Shown piece by piece: positions 54,735 to 63,540 of a DNA stretch of 64,000 bases (position 1 is its first letter; every line of letters starts with the position of its first letter). The stretch is from Ochrobactrum sp. RH2CCR150 (GTDB lineage: Bacteria; Pseudomonadota; Alphaproteobacteria; Rhizobiales; Rhizobiaceae). The stretch spans positions 24,729-88,728 of the forward strand of contig JACGXE010000018.1 in NCBI GenBank assembly GCA_014138095.1, in the 5' to 3' direction. Below the pieces are notes generated by a model. That model did not search any database. It was not told the DNA's origin and worked only from the letters and a program-made list of their open reading frames with translations. A program made the position numbers and the translations under genes.

Positions 54735-56150
54735 TTACCGGTCGCCTTCGAACTGCGGCGCATTCGGTTCGTCATCCGGGCTGATCTTTGAGCGGGTTGG
54801 ATCCCACTGAATGACCGAGCAGATGATGCAAGCAATCAACGGAACAACCGACAGGATCAGGAAGGTCGTGCCAAGGCCGTAGGTCTCACGGAAGATCGGG
54901 AAAACCAGCAGTCCAAGGGCAGCACCCATGGCACCAAGCGCACCGATGATACCGTTGGCGCCCGCACGCAGTTCGCTGCGGAACGACAGTGACGACAGGC
55001 TCTTGCCGTTGGCCCCCGGACCACCCGAGTGAAACAGGATGAATAGCGAAGGAACGATCACCGCAAGCCACGTCGGCATGCTGTCGTGGAACAGGCCCAT
55101 GATGACCAACATCACAAAAACTGCACCAAAGCCGATAGCAGAAGCCCGACGCAGGCCCAGCACACGACCGATAACCGGCGAAGAAAATCCACCGATAATG
55201 CCGAATATGTTGAACACCAGCGTGCCCAGCATGGCGTAGAGAAAGTCCTTGCCGAACAGTGCTGCACTGATGAGCGGCAGGTACCAGCCCACCGCAAAGT
55301 ACTGGATTGACTGTCCGATCTGCACGGTCGCAGCAAGAATGGTGCGCGGCAGATAAATGCCACGGAAAATCAGGGCGACATTGGCGATGCCGCGACGGGC
55401 CTGATTGAGGACCGGTAGACGATCTTCGGGCCGAGCGGCGATGAAGTCACGACGATAGATACGGGTCATTGCGCGAGCAGCGTCTTCCAGTCGTTCCTTC
55501 CGGGCGAGCCAGATGGGGCTTTCAACCATGAACACTGCCTGAAGCGCCATAATGGCAAAGGCAAAGACACCAGTGGCAGCGACGGAATAGCGCCAGATCG
55601 CATCACCCACGTCCCAGCTATAGAACAACATGGCCAGAAGCACATTCGTACAAACGGCTGTGTACCAAATTCCCTGCCAGGTATTGAGACGGCTGCGCAG
55701 TCGTGCAGGTGTGAACTCTGCAAGCACGGCCATGGCAATTGCAAAGTCGATACCGTAGGCAGCACCCACAAAGAAACGGCCCATGAGAATGACTTCGTAG
55801 GAATGGGCCGTCATCACCAGCACCGCTCCGATGAGAGCGAGGAGCTTTGCAAAGATCAGGGGGCGCATACGTCCCCAGCGATCGGCAATCCAACCGCCGA
55901 TCGGATTGAATGCGATCGACACCCAAGAGGCAAACGACGTCATCAGCGCGACCTGCGCCGCATCCAGCCCCAGATCGCGGGTCATTGGCCCAAGCCCTGC
56001 GCTCAGCGCCGAATTGGCAAAGGCGTCCAGAAACAGGCCGCCGAGCGCGAGCCACCAGATGACTCCGGCGCGACCTCGAATACCGTCATTGGCATCTATA
56101 TAGGAAATAATATCCGGCACACCCCTAAGGGCTATTTTGCTTCCGCGCAT
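54735..56150 (-). CDS. MFS transporter (sugar/polyol importer type)
   Basis: 471 aa, 12 predicted membrane segments. ATG 56150 has GGGAGGA eight bases before it. MFS signature GGWIADRWGRMRPLIFAKLLALIGAVLV between segments 2 and 3, and GLRRASAIGFGAVF on the second half. It resembles the sugar porter/metabolite:H+ symporter groups. First gene of the six-gene polyol operon; presumably brings the substrate in. Confidence 0.88.
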   Translation of the reverse strand: MRGSKIALRGVPDIISYIDANDGIRGRAGVIWWLALGGLFLDAFANSALSAGLGPMTRDLGLDAAQVALMTSFASWVSIAFNPIGGWIADRWGRMRPLIFAKLLALIGAVLVMTAHSYEVILMGRFFVGAAYGIDFAIAMAVLAEFTPARLRSRLNTWQGIWYTAVCTNVLLAMLFYSWDVGDAIWRYSVAATGVFAFAIMALQAVFMVESPIWLARKERLEDAARAMTRIYRRDFIAARPEDRLPVLNQARRGIANVALIFRGIYLPRTILAATVQIGQSIQYFAVGWYLPLISAALFGKDFLYAMLGTLVFNIFGIIGGFSSPVIGRVLGLRRASAIGFGAVFVMLVIMGLFHDSMPTWLAVIVPSLFILFHSGGPGANGKSLSSLSFRSELRAGANGIIGALGAMGAALGLLVFPIFRETYGLGTTFLILSVVPLIACIICSVIQWDPTRSKISPDDEPNAPQFEGDR

Positions 56151-56177
56151 TACGGCGTCCTCCCAACGTCGCTATGA

Positions 56178-56239
56178 CATCTGCAAGAGGACTTATCCGG
56201 ATTTCAGACACAATAAGACCAACCTTGCAGATGGTCTTA
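56178..56239 (-). promoter_or_regulatory. Structured mRNA leader of the polyol operon, candidate antitermination or operator region
   Basis: On the transcript, UAAGACCA (56239-56232), a 10-base loop, and UGGUCUUA (56221-56214) form a perfect 8-bp hairpin followed by UUGUGU. The loop segment CAUCUGCAAG (56233-56224) is exactly complementary over 10 bases to CUUGCAGAUG (56187-56178) further downstream, so two structures compete or a pseudoknot forms. The arrangement fits control by the GlpP-type protein encoded in the operon. As DNA, the dyad could also be a repressor site. Confidence 0.5.
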
Positions 56240-56260
56240 AATCTTCAGTCTGCATCTACG

Positions 56261-56288
56261 CTTATAACTGGTTTTTAAGAGGAGTCAA
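56261..56288 (-). promoter_or_regulatory. Sigma70-type promoter of the polyol operon
   Basis: On the minus strand TTGACT (56288-56283), 16 bases, TATAAG (56266-56261). Transcription would start near 56253, giving a leader of about 100 bases and placing the TAAGACCA dyad just downstream of the start. Confidence 0.6.
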
Positions 56289-56355
56289 TGCGCCAGATTT
56301 TATCACTGAACAACGATGGTTTGCCAGCGATATCCAACAATTTTCTCGACCTTGA

Positions 56356-56815
56356 AGCGTGTTGAAGCGCCCAGAATGCAAATAGTTTAGTTCTTAGAAT
56401 GAACAGCTTCCACCTCGCGCTGCCATCCTCTTTACATAATTGCCCATCTGCATTCTTCGGCCTTTAACGACTGGAACGGGTAGATATCCGACCCCTCCTT
56501 GCCCCCAGTAGACCGTTCCTGGATTGTGATGGAGTGTTACATAGAACTAAAAACTGTACTTGCTTACAAAACGGAATTGTATGCGGATCGGCACCTTTCA
56601 GGACTTCATGAAATTTAATCTAACAATGGATGTGAAGGTGCAAAGCGGCTCGACCGCATAAATGCGATTTGCCATCGGTTGCAACGGGACGACACGGCGT
56701 GGCACGGGGTCGGGCGATCAGAGGAAACCAATGTAACACCGTCCCCTTTCATGAATTCAATGTGCTAATGTGGAGACAAAAGCGCCTCTCTTTTCACATA
56801 ACGAACGCATTTTCC
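56356..56815. other. Non-coding stretch between the polyol promoter and the RidA operators
   Basis: No supported gene. TAACGACTGGAACGGG at 56465-56480 nearly repeats 47835-47850. Confidence 0.4.
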
Positions 56816-56865
56816 TTGACATACGTCACGTATGTCAATTATTTGCATACGTAGCGTATGTCAAA
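56816..56865 (+). promoter_or_regulatory. Tandem palindromic operators upstream of the RidA-family gene
   Basis: A perfect 23-bp palindrome (arms TTGACATACGT and ACGTATGTCAA around one C at 56827) is followed by a second, imperfect copy at 56842-56865 built on CATACG and CGTATG. Centres are about 27 bp apart, and the RidA start is 83 bases downstream. TTGACA inside the first copy may double as a -35 box. The regulator is not encoded next to it. Confidence 0.65.
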
Positions 56866-56947
56866 TTGTGTCACATATGAGGTGCACCGACCGACGCCGC
56901 AATGATCGTCATTATCCGGGCGCTCAGTTTCCAGGAAGGTTACTACC

Positions 56948-57346
56948 ATGACCAAACGCAATGCTGTTTTTCCGATGAACCGCCATGCCCTCTACGAGGC
57001 CCACGGTTACTCCGCTGCTATCGCGTCCGGCGATCTTTTGTTCGTTTCCGGTCAAGTGGGAAGCAGTGCCGACGGCTCGCCTGAGCCGGACTTCGCCAAT
57101 CAGGTCCGGCTGGCCTTTTCCAATCTGGAAGCAACACTGGCCGCAGGCGGTTGCACCTTTGATGACATCGTCGACGTAACAACGTTCCATACCGATCCCG
57201 AAAATCAATTCGAAACGATCATGGCGGTGAAGAGCGAGATATTCTCCCATCCACCCTATCCGAACTGGACCGCGATCGGTGTCAACTGGCTCGCCGGCTT
57301 CGATTTCGAGATCAAAGTGATCGCTAGAATCCCGGTTGGAATCTGA
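56948..57346 (+). CDS. RidA/YjgF-family protein, lacking the usual active-site Arg
   Basis: 132 aa from the ATG at 56948 with AGGAAGG. GDLLFVSGQVGSSADG, NLEATLAAGGCTFDDIVDVTTF and the C-terminal FEIKVIARI are family marks. Where RidA has P-x-R-S/T-x-V (Arg105, needed for 2-aminoacrylate deamination), this protein reads YPNWTAIGV, so Trp107 replaces Arg. It thus belongs to another Rid subgroup and may bind or hydrolyse a different imine or act otherwise. Alone downstream of tandem operators. Confidence 0.85.
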   Translation: MTKRNAVFPMNRHALYEAHGYSAAIASGDLLFVSGQVGSSADGSPEPDFANQVRLAFSNLEATLAAGGCTFDDIVDVTTFHTDPENQFETIMAVKSEIFSHPPYPNWTAIGVNWLAGFDFEIKVIARIPVGI

Positions 57347-57631
57347 ATCTCGACTTGCAGGTCAGCACGATATGGCAACACTTCATTTAGCGTAACCGTC
57401 GTGCTACCGATCCGCTGACGACCCTTACCGACACTCGATTGCCCGAAGCGATCCGGCCAGTGACGAACACAATGGTAAACTTCATATCCGGTCCAAAATA
57501 CGGACATATCCTGGCTGCCTCAGCACGCGAATGACGACAGGGAACTTGCAACGTAGATGCTACCCGCAAGCCCCGACCCAAAACTTATAGGCGTTTGAGA
57601 CTAGGCTTGCGGCGGACTACCTACTTGATTG

Positions 57632-58459
57632 TCACCCGTCTGTGGAACGGGTGAGTGCTTCCCAGTCGTCGATCTCGCGGAGCATCGCGTGAAGCCGATT
57701 GCGAACAAGACCAAGTGCGTCGCTGCCCAAAAGCAGTTGCGGCGGAGGGCTTTCGGACATCACGAGAGACATCACTGCTTCAGCAAGCTTTTCCGGATCA
57801 CCAAGCTGTGCGCCGTGTTTTTTTTGCCGCGCTTCGCGGATCGGATCAAAGAGCCCGTCGTACTCGTCGATCGAGCGCTCTGTGCGTACCATGGAGCGCC
57901 CCGCCCAGTCGGTGCGGAAAGAGCCTGGGCAAAGCGCGGTGACGTGCACCCCAAACGGTGCCATCTCGGTACGCATAACTTCCGATATTCCCTGTAGCGC
58001 AAACTTGCTACCGCAGTAATAGGCGATCCCCGGCATTGTGATAAGTCCGCCCATCGAGGTTACGTTGACGATAAATCCCGAACGCCTCTGGCGGAAGAGC
58101 GGCAAAAATGCCTTGGCCACAGCGACGGCGCCAAAAACATTCACGTCGAACTGGCGCTGCATCTCAGACAATGGGGATTCCTCCAGCACCCCCTCGTGCC
58201 CGTAACCGGCATTGTTGATCAGTACGTCAACCGGGCCGAAATCGGCTTCGGCTCTTTGAACGACCCCCTCAATGCGCTCAAATTCGGTGATGTCGCATAA
58301 CACTGTATGCGCTCTTGGAAGTCGCTCGAACATGGAGCTGCGTGCCTCTTCGGAACGAACGGTGCCGATCACATTGTGCCCCGCCCGCAGCGCTGCACTG
58401 GCGATGGCAAACCCGAAACCCGAATTGGCACCGGTAATGAAGAACGTCTTGGCTGTCAT
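57632..58459 (-). CDS. SDR-family oxidoreductase
   Basis: 275 aa from the ATG at 58459. NAD(P) motif FITGANSGFGFAIASAAL with Arg after strand 2 (GTVRSEEARS), favouring NADP(H); NNAG in LINNAGYGHEG; catalytic Ser in VTSMGG and YxxxK in YYCGSK. It is divergent from an AraC-type regulator gene (95-bp gap), which probably controls it. The group includes many reductases of unknown substrate. Confidence 0.88.
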   Translation of the reverse strand: MTAKTFFITGANSGFGFAIASAALRAGHNVIGTVRSEEARSSMFERLPRAHTVLCDITEFERIEGVVQRAEADFGPVDVLINNAGYGHEGVLEESPLSEMQRQFDVNVFGAVAVAKAFLPLFRQRRSGFIVNVTSMGGLITMPGIAYYCGSKFALQGISEVMRTEMAPFGVHVTALCPGSFRTDWAGRSMVRTERSIDEYDGLFDPIREARQKKHGAQLGDPEKLAEAVMSLVMSESPPPQLLLGSDALGLVRNRLHAMLREIDDWEALTRSTDG

Positions 58460-58554
58460 GATTGGGCCTTGCCTGTGCGTTTCGATAGATTGTAAAATAT
58501 TCTGAAACGAACCCGTCAAACAGCGCGGATCCTCTGTTATAGTTGAACGATCCT

Positions 58555-59445
58555 ATGAAACCTGACGAACTTGCCTGGCAGGCATCTCAACTAGCACCGC
58601 ACCCTGGATACAACCCTACGGCCTTGGGTGGCATACGCATCTTACGGTCTGAAGCCGTTCTGGAGGATGTACCGGTTCTCTATAGACCTAGTGCGGTCTT
58701 TGTGCTGCAAGGCGCGAAACAGGGCTTCCTGGATGGGCAAATCTATCGCTACGATGCTGATCACTATCTCGGTGTATCGGTTCCAGTGCCATTCCGCATG
58801 GCGTCGCAAGCTAGTCCCGAAATGCCACTGCTCGCGCTCTACGTGGAATTCGACCTGCATCTCGCTGCCGAGATCGCTGTGATGCTTGAGAACGGCAGAA
58901 ATACGACGCAAGAGCAGGCTCGGAGTCTTGTCTCAAGCCCCTTGTCTCAGAAGTTGCGAGATCTTTTGCGCAGAACCATGAGTGCGCTTACGGACCCGCA
59001 GGAATGCGCGATCCTCGGACCCGGCATTATGCGGGAACTGCATTACTTGGTCCTCGTCGGGCCTCAGGGAGGCGCTCTTCAGGCAGCCCTGCGTCACCGG
59101 GGCCCTGCCAGCCGGATCGTAGATAGTCTTGCACGTATTCGCGGATCGTTCACGACGGGCGTTTCCGTCCCGGAATTGGCAGCAGCAGCCTGTATGAGTG
59201 TTCCTTCCTATCACGCTCATTTCAAGGCCTTCACCGGCACATCTCCAGTCCGCTACATCAAGGCCATGCGACTGCACGAAGCGCGTTTGATGATCGCGTC
59301 CAACCATGGCTCAATCGCCAGTGTTGCAGCCGAAGTCGGCTATGCCAGTGCCGCCCAGTTCAGCCGCGATTTTCGCAAGCATTTCGGGCGAAGTGCTACC
59401 GAGGAGGTCCGCTGGATGCGAGAGCATCTGGGAGAGCAGGCCTGA
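58555..59445 (+). CDS. AraC-family regulator
   Basis: 296 aa from the ATG at 58555; a TTG four codons upstream is less likely. Residues about 20-170 form the AraC_N cupin-like domain (LRSEAVLEDVPVLYRPSAVFVLQGAKQGFL; YDADHYLGVSVPVPF). The C-terminal double HTH includes VPELAAAACMSVPSYHAHFKAFTGTSPVRYIKAMRLHEARLMI and SIASVAAEVGYASAAQFSRDFRKHFG. This layout is common for regulators divergent from a reductase gene, as here. Confidence 0.9.
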   Translation: MKPDELAWQASQLAPHPGYNPTALGGIRILRSEAVLEDVPVLYRPSAVFVLQGAKQGFLDGQIYRYDADHYLGVSVPVPFRMASQASPEMPLLALYVEFDLHLAAEIAVMLENGRNTTQEQARSLVSSPLSQKLRDLLRRTMSALTDPQECAILGPGIMRELHYLVLVGPQGGALQAALRHRGPASRIVDSLARIRGSFTTGVSVPELAAAACMSVPSYHAHFKAFTGTSPVRYIKAMRLHEARLMIASNHGSIASVAAEVGYASAAQFSRDFRKHFGRSATEEVRWMREHLGEQA

Positions 59446-59831
59446 CGGTGAGCCAGACCTGCACCGACCATTTCTCGCCTACTTCAAACGAAGACTTTTC
59501 CAAGGTGTCCGCTTATGAGGGCTGGATCTGATGCCTCGAATGACTGAAATGAAGGCGTCAAGGTGGTCACGCGCAGATCTGATTGCCAGTCAAAGGTTTA
59601 GAGATTATGGCGCCCGAAACGCTTCACGAGAGCGGACCTTCTGCTGCTAGAATATTCAAAACGACAAGCTTACACCACAAGTTCTTGCCCCATAGATCTT
59701 GGTTGAAGCCCGAAGCGGTCGGTCGGGTCTATTATGCTTGACTTTGACGAAGAGATTCTTTTAGTGGAGTGATTTACTCATATTAGAATCGCCGGATCGG
59801 GCGATGAATATTCGTTGATCGAGGGACATCC
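59446..59831. other. 386-bp region upstream of the siderophore receptor
   Basis: No gene seen. It contains motif copy D and, 70-105 bases before the receptor start, GATTCT (59756-59761) and AGAATC (59787-59792) as an inverted pair, with TTGAC words at 59740 and 59746 as possible -35 boxes. Iron control by Irr, RirA or Fur is expected for such a gene but no full consensus box was found. Confidence 0.35.
59581..59593 (+). repeat. 13-bp dispersed motif, copy D
   Basis: Exact GATTGCCAGTCAA, 135 bases after the AraC gene stop. Confidence 0.6.
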
Positions 59832-61940
59832 ATGCCAATCCACGCTCGCCGCGGCCCGCTTCGCTTTGCCCTTGCCAGCTCCGCCCTTCTCGCTTCCACT
59901 GCTATCGCCTTTGCTCAGGACGCTTCACAGCCTCTAGTGCTTAACACTGTGACCATCGAGTCACAGAGTAACGACACGTTGGTTCAGGATGGTTATGTCG
60001 CCAAGAAGGACCGTGACGGCACGAAGATCGACACGGAAATCACCCGAATTCCTCAATCGATTTCCGTCATCACCCAACGCCAGATGGAAGACCAGAAGCC
60101 GACCACACTGAACGATGCGCTGAGCTATACGGCAAGCGCCAATCCCAACAATTACGGCTTCGACACGCGCTATGACGCGTTCTACCTACGCGGTTTCCCT
60201 GCTTACTATAACGGCATGTTCCGCGATGGCCTTCGCGTCATAAACGGACCGTCGGCCTGGCCGAAGACGGAGCCTTACGGCATCGAAGGCATCACTGTGC
60301 TCAAAGGCCCAGCCTCGTCGCTTTATGGCGTCAGCGGCCCCGGCGGTATCGTCAATGTTGTCACCAAGCGCCCAAAAGACGAAGATTTCCGCGAAGTGGA
60401 ACTGCTGGTCGGCAACCACAATCGTTATCAGGCCGCCTTCGACGTGTCTGGCCCGGCCAATAACGAGAAGACCTTTCTCTACCGCATCACCGGCCTCGGC
60501 CGTGTGAGCGATACAGAACTTCCCGGATATCCGGACGACAAATATTATATTGCGCCCGCCTTCACGCTGAAGCCGGACGAAGACACGAGATTTACGGTTC
60601 TGAGCGAGTTTTCGCGTTCCAAGACCGGCGGAACCGCCGCATTCTACAATCCGGCCTATGGCGAGGTATCGGATATTTACGAAGGCGATCCGGCCTATAA
60701 TGACTTTGTGCAGAAACAGGGCCGCATCGGCTACGAATTCGAGCATCGCTTCAACGACCTGCTGACAATTCGTCAGAACCTGCGTTATAGCGACGTCGAT
60801 GCCGATCTGGAATATAGCGGCCATTACGCGACAGCAGGCAGTGCAGATCTTTCTCGTTACTGGGGCCACTATACCGAGCGGATGAAGAATTTCGTCGTCG
60901 ATACGATGGCGCAGTTTGACTTCGACACCGGCCCGATGACCCACAACGCCATTGCAGGTATCGACTATGGCTGGTCGGATTATAACGCCTATAGTGGCCT
61001 GTCCTATGTATCCGTCGAGGATACGCGATCGCAGGATGCGCCCTATTATGGCGGCCAGAAGATGAATCAGGTCGGCATTTACGCCCATGACCAGATTGAG
61101 TGGGACAATCTCACGCTGTTCGGCAGCGGTCGCTACGACTGGGTGAAAACTAATACGACCGATGTGGATTTTTCCGAAAGCGAGCAGAAGGATAGCGCCT
61201 TCTCCGGTCGTGTCGGCGTGGCCTACAAGACGGAATGGGGCTTCATTCCTTATGTGAACTATTCCACCTCGTTCTCGCCCAATATCGGCTTCGTCTATGA
61301 CGATCTCGCCAGCGATGAAAAGCATGTGGCAAAGCCGACTATCGCCAAGCAGAAGGAAGTCGGCGTCAAATACGAAATCCCCGGCTATAACGCTGTGATC
61401 AGCGCGTCTGTCTTCGACATCGATCAGCAAGATGGCGTTGTGCTGGTTGCCTCTGCGGATCGCAACAAGCAGCGCCAGCTCGATCTCAACTCGCGCGGCT
61501 TCGAACTGGAAGCCAATGCCACGCTCGATAACGGTCTTGGCATTATCGCGTCCTACACCCATCTGCGCGTGAAGATCGAAGGCGGCACCGAGGGCACGGA
61601 AGGTAACGAGCTTTCCGGCACGCCCAACGACGTACTGTCCTTGTGGGGCAACTACAAGATCGAGAACGGCGTGCTGGCTGGCCTCGGCTTCGGGTCCGGC
61701 ATTCGTTATGTCAGCTCCAGCTATGGCGACGACGAAAACACCTTCAAGAACGACTCGCGCGTGATGGTGGATGCAGCGCTGTCCTACGACTTCAGCTATC
61801 GCAATCCGAAGCTCGACGGCATGGTGCTGCAAGTGAATGCGAAGAATATCTTCGACAATCGCGACCCAGTCTGCACCGCTGGCTATTGCTACCAGCAAGA
61901 TGGCCGCCAGATATTCGGCAGCCTGCGTTATCGCTTCTGA
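59832..61940 (+). CDS. TonB-dependent siderophore receptor
   Basis: 702 aa outer-membrane protein. Signal peptide MPIHARRGPLRFALASSALLASTAIAFAQ; plug domain with KIDTEITRIPQSISVITQRQMEDQKPTTLNDAL, then EGITVLKGPASSLYGVSGPGGIVNVVTKRP, typical of FhuA/FpvA-type receptors; 22-strand barrel ending in GSLRYRF with the terminal Phe needed for assembly. A ferric hydroxamate-like siderophore is likely but not proven. The stop overlaps the permease ATG (TGATG). Confidence 0.92.
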   Translation: MPIHARRGPLRFALASSALLASTAIAFAQDASQPLVLNTVTIESQSNDTLVQDGYVAKKDRDGTKIDTEITRIPQSISVITQRQMEDQKPTTLNDALSYTASANPNNYGFDTRYDAFYLRGFPAYYNGMFRDGLRVINGPSAWPKTEPYGIEGITVLKGPASSLYGVSGPGGIVNVVTKRPKDEDFREVELLVGNHNRYQAAFDVSGPANNEKTFLYRITGLGRVSDTELPGYPDDKYYIAPAFTLKPDEDTRFTVLSEFSRSKTGGTAAFYNPAYGEVSDIYEGDPAYNDFVQKQGRIGYEFEHRFNDLLTIRQNLRYSDVDADLEYSGHYATAGSADLSRYWGHYTERMKNFVVDTMAQFDFDTGPMTHNAIAGIDYGWSDYNAYSGLSYVSVEDTRSQDAPYYGGQKMNQVGIYAHDQIEWDNLTLFGSGRYDWVKTNTTDVDFSESEQKDSAFSGRVGVAYKTEWGFIPYVNYSTSFSPNIGFVYDDLASDEKHVAKPTIAKQKEVGVKYEIPGYNAVISASVFDIDQQDGVVLVASADRNKQRQLDLNSRGFELEANATLDNGLGIIASYTHLRVKIEGGTEGTEGNELSGTPNDVLSLWGNYKIENGVLAGLGFGSGIRYVSSSYGDDENTFKNDSRVMVDAALSYDFSYRNPKLDGMVLQVNAKNIFDNRDPVCTAGYCYQQDGRQIFGSLRYRF

Positions 61941-63187
61941 TGGATTCGATGCAAAAACAGGTCGATATGCCGTCACAGCCCGTTACGCCTGCCCGCGTAT
62001 TCCTGACGATCAGCGGGCTCTATATCGCGCAGAGCGTCATTGGCGGGATTACATGGACTGGCTTGCCTGCGATCATGCGGGACAGCGGTGTGCCGCTTGA
62101 TCGCATCGGCCTCGTTTCACTGATCATTCTGCCATGGGCGCTCAAATTTCTTTGGGCACCGGCAGTGGAACGCTTCCGACTACCCCACAGAGGCAAAGCC
62201 CGAACGGCAACCATCATTCTCGGCGGCGGTGCTTTCTCGGTGATTGGCCTGCTGATCATCGGGCTTATCAACCCGTCACAGGTCTATCCGCTTCTCGGCA
62301 TATTGATGCTGATCGCCTTTGCAACGGCAACAGTCGACATCGCCTGCGATGGCTATGCGGTGCAGAGCCTGTCGGAAGACAATTACGGCTGGGGCAATGC
62401 CGCACAGGTCGGCGGCGCCTATCTCGGCTCTGCAATCGGTGCAGGCCTGTTTCTGGTTCTCGTCGGTACATTCGACTGGCGTATCGCCATCTGGACAATG
62501 GCGCTCATTCTGTTGCTGCTCGGCCTGCCTTTCGCACTTTTCGCCAACAAGGACTCCGTCGCGGAAACACGCCAGCATGTGCCGTCGCTGGCGGCAGCGT
62601 TGCGGCGGCGCGACATTCGACGCGGGCTCGCCGCAGCGGCCGTCTATGTCATCGCACAGAAAGCCGGGCTGGCGATGCTCGGTCCCTTCCTGATTGATGC
62701 TGGTCTCGACCTCACTACTGTTGGATTACTGAACGGCGCCGGAAGCATGTTCGTCGGACTTGCCGCAGCGCTTGCCGGTGGTGGTTTCGTGCGCGCCTTC
62801 GGCGTGCGGAAGATACTCACGGCAGCACTGTTGCTTCAGGCACTGTGCTTTCTGTTTTTCGCCATGCATGCGAGCGAGAAAAGCGCCAGTGTTCAACTGA
62901 TCGCCGTCGCTATTGTCAGCTCATCCGGTGTTGTGGCACTGGGCTTCGTGGCGCTTTATGCACAATTCATGGTGTGGTCAGATCCCCGCCAGGCAGGCGT
63001 AGATTTCACACTGTTCCAATGTATGGATGCCCTCATCAGTATGGCGGGTGGTGTGGCAGCAGGATATGTCGCCCAGTATCTCGGCTATGGCTTCTTCTTT
63101 TCCATCGTCACAGCACTTGCTCTTGCATCAATCCCGGCAATGTGGGCGCTTTGCGTACCAGGTTCGCGTGTTGGACAAGCAAAATAG
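61940..63187 (+). CDS. MFS siderophore permease (RhtX/FptX-like)
   Basis: 415 aa from the ATG at 61940, overlapping the receptor stop. About 12 membrane segments; GLPAIMRDSGVPLDRIGLVSLIILPWALKFLWAPAVERFRLP and ATATVDIACDGYAVQSL are characteristic of the RhtX/FptX (AmpG-like) family that carries ferri-siderophore across the inner membrane by itself. Co-translated with its receptor, this is a complete two-gene uptake route without an ABC transporter. Confidence 0.9.
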   Translation: MDSMQKQVDMPSQPVTPARVFLTISGLYIAQSVIGGITWTGLPAIMRDSGVPLDRIGLVSLIILPWALKFLWAPAVERFRLPHRGKARTATIILGGGAFSVIGLLIIGLINPSQVYPLLGILMLIAFATATVDIACDGYAVQSLSEDNYGWGNAAQVGGAYLGSAIGAGLFLVLVGTFDWRIAIWTMALILLLLGLPFALFANKDSVAETRQHVPSLAAALRRRDIRRGLAAAAVYVIAQKAGLAMLGPFLIDAGLDLTTVGLLNGAGSMFVGLAAALAGGGFVRAFGVRKILTAALLLQALCFLFFAMHASEKSASVQLIAVAIVSSSGVVALGFVALYAQFMVWSDPRQAGVDFTLFQCMDALISMAGGVAAGYVAQYLGYGFFFSIVTALALASIPAMWALCVPGSRVGQAK

Positions 63188-63287
63188 AACCATGAAGCGA
63201 CTAAAGGGAGAAGGTTATCGGCGTGTTTCTGTTCTAGTTCGAGTGTCAACAGCTTAGTCAGCATTTCCTTGCAGCCAACCTTCTCCA

Positions 63288-63300
63288 GATTGCCAGTCAA
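63288..63300 (+). repeat. 13-bp dispersed motif, copy E
   Basis: Exact GATTGCCAGTCAA, 100 bases after the permease stop in the convergent gap. The stretch 63301-63540 shows nothing else I can support. Confidence 0.6.
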
Positions 63301-63540
63301 GAACATGGGCCTTTCCCAATAAACTACAATTCTTCAAAGAGTTAGAACAAATTGCGTCTCTCTGTCTTTGCACAAAATTGAATGACGATCGCGGTCGGCA
63401 CGGTTCGAAATAAAATCGAGTCTTTCTTAATATCGCGAGAACGTATCCTGTGAACTTTGGCCATCAAAGTAACTCGCTACAGTAACCTGTACAACGGTAA
63501 CGTTGATGGCGATGGCGGCTCTACGTTCAAATCCAATAAT

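Noticed and set aside
57386..57534. Protein-like frame (LPEAIRPVTNTMVNFISG and on) after the RidA gene
   Set aside because: Short, without a start or ribosome site, and not matched to a family; too weak to call a gene remnant.
59732..59792. Irr or RirA iron box before the siderophore receptor
   Set aside because: Only a spaced GATTCT/AGAATC pair is seen; the spacing does not fit the known iron-box consensus.
60186..61976. 596-codon minus-strand open frame across the TonB receptor
   Set aside because: Antisense shadow of the receptor gene, which has a signal peptide, plug and barrel motifs.
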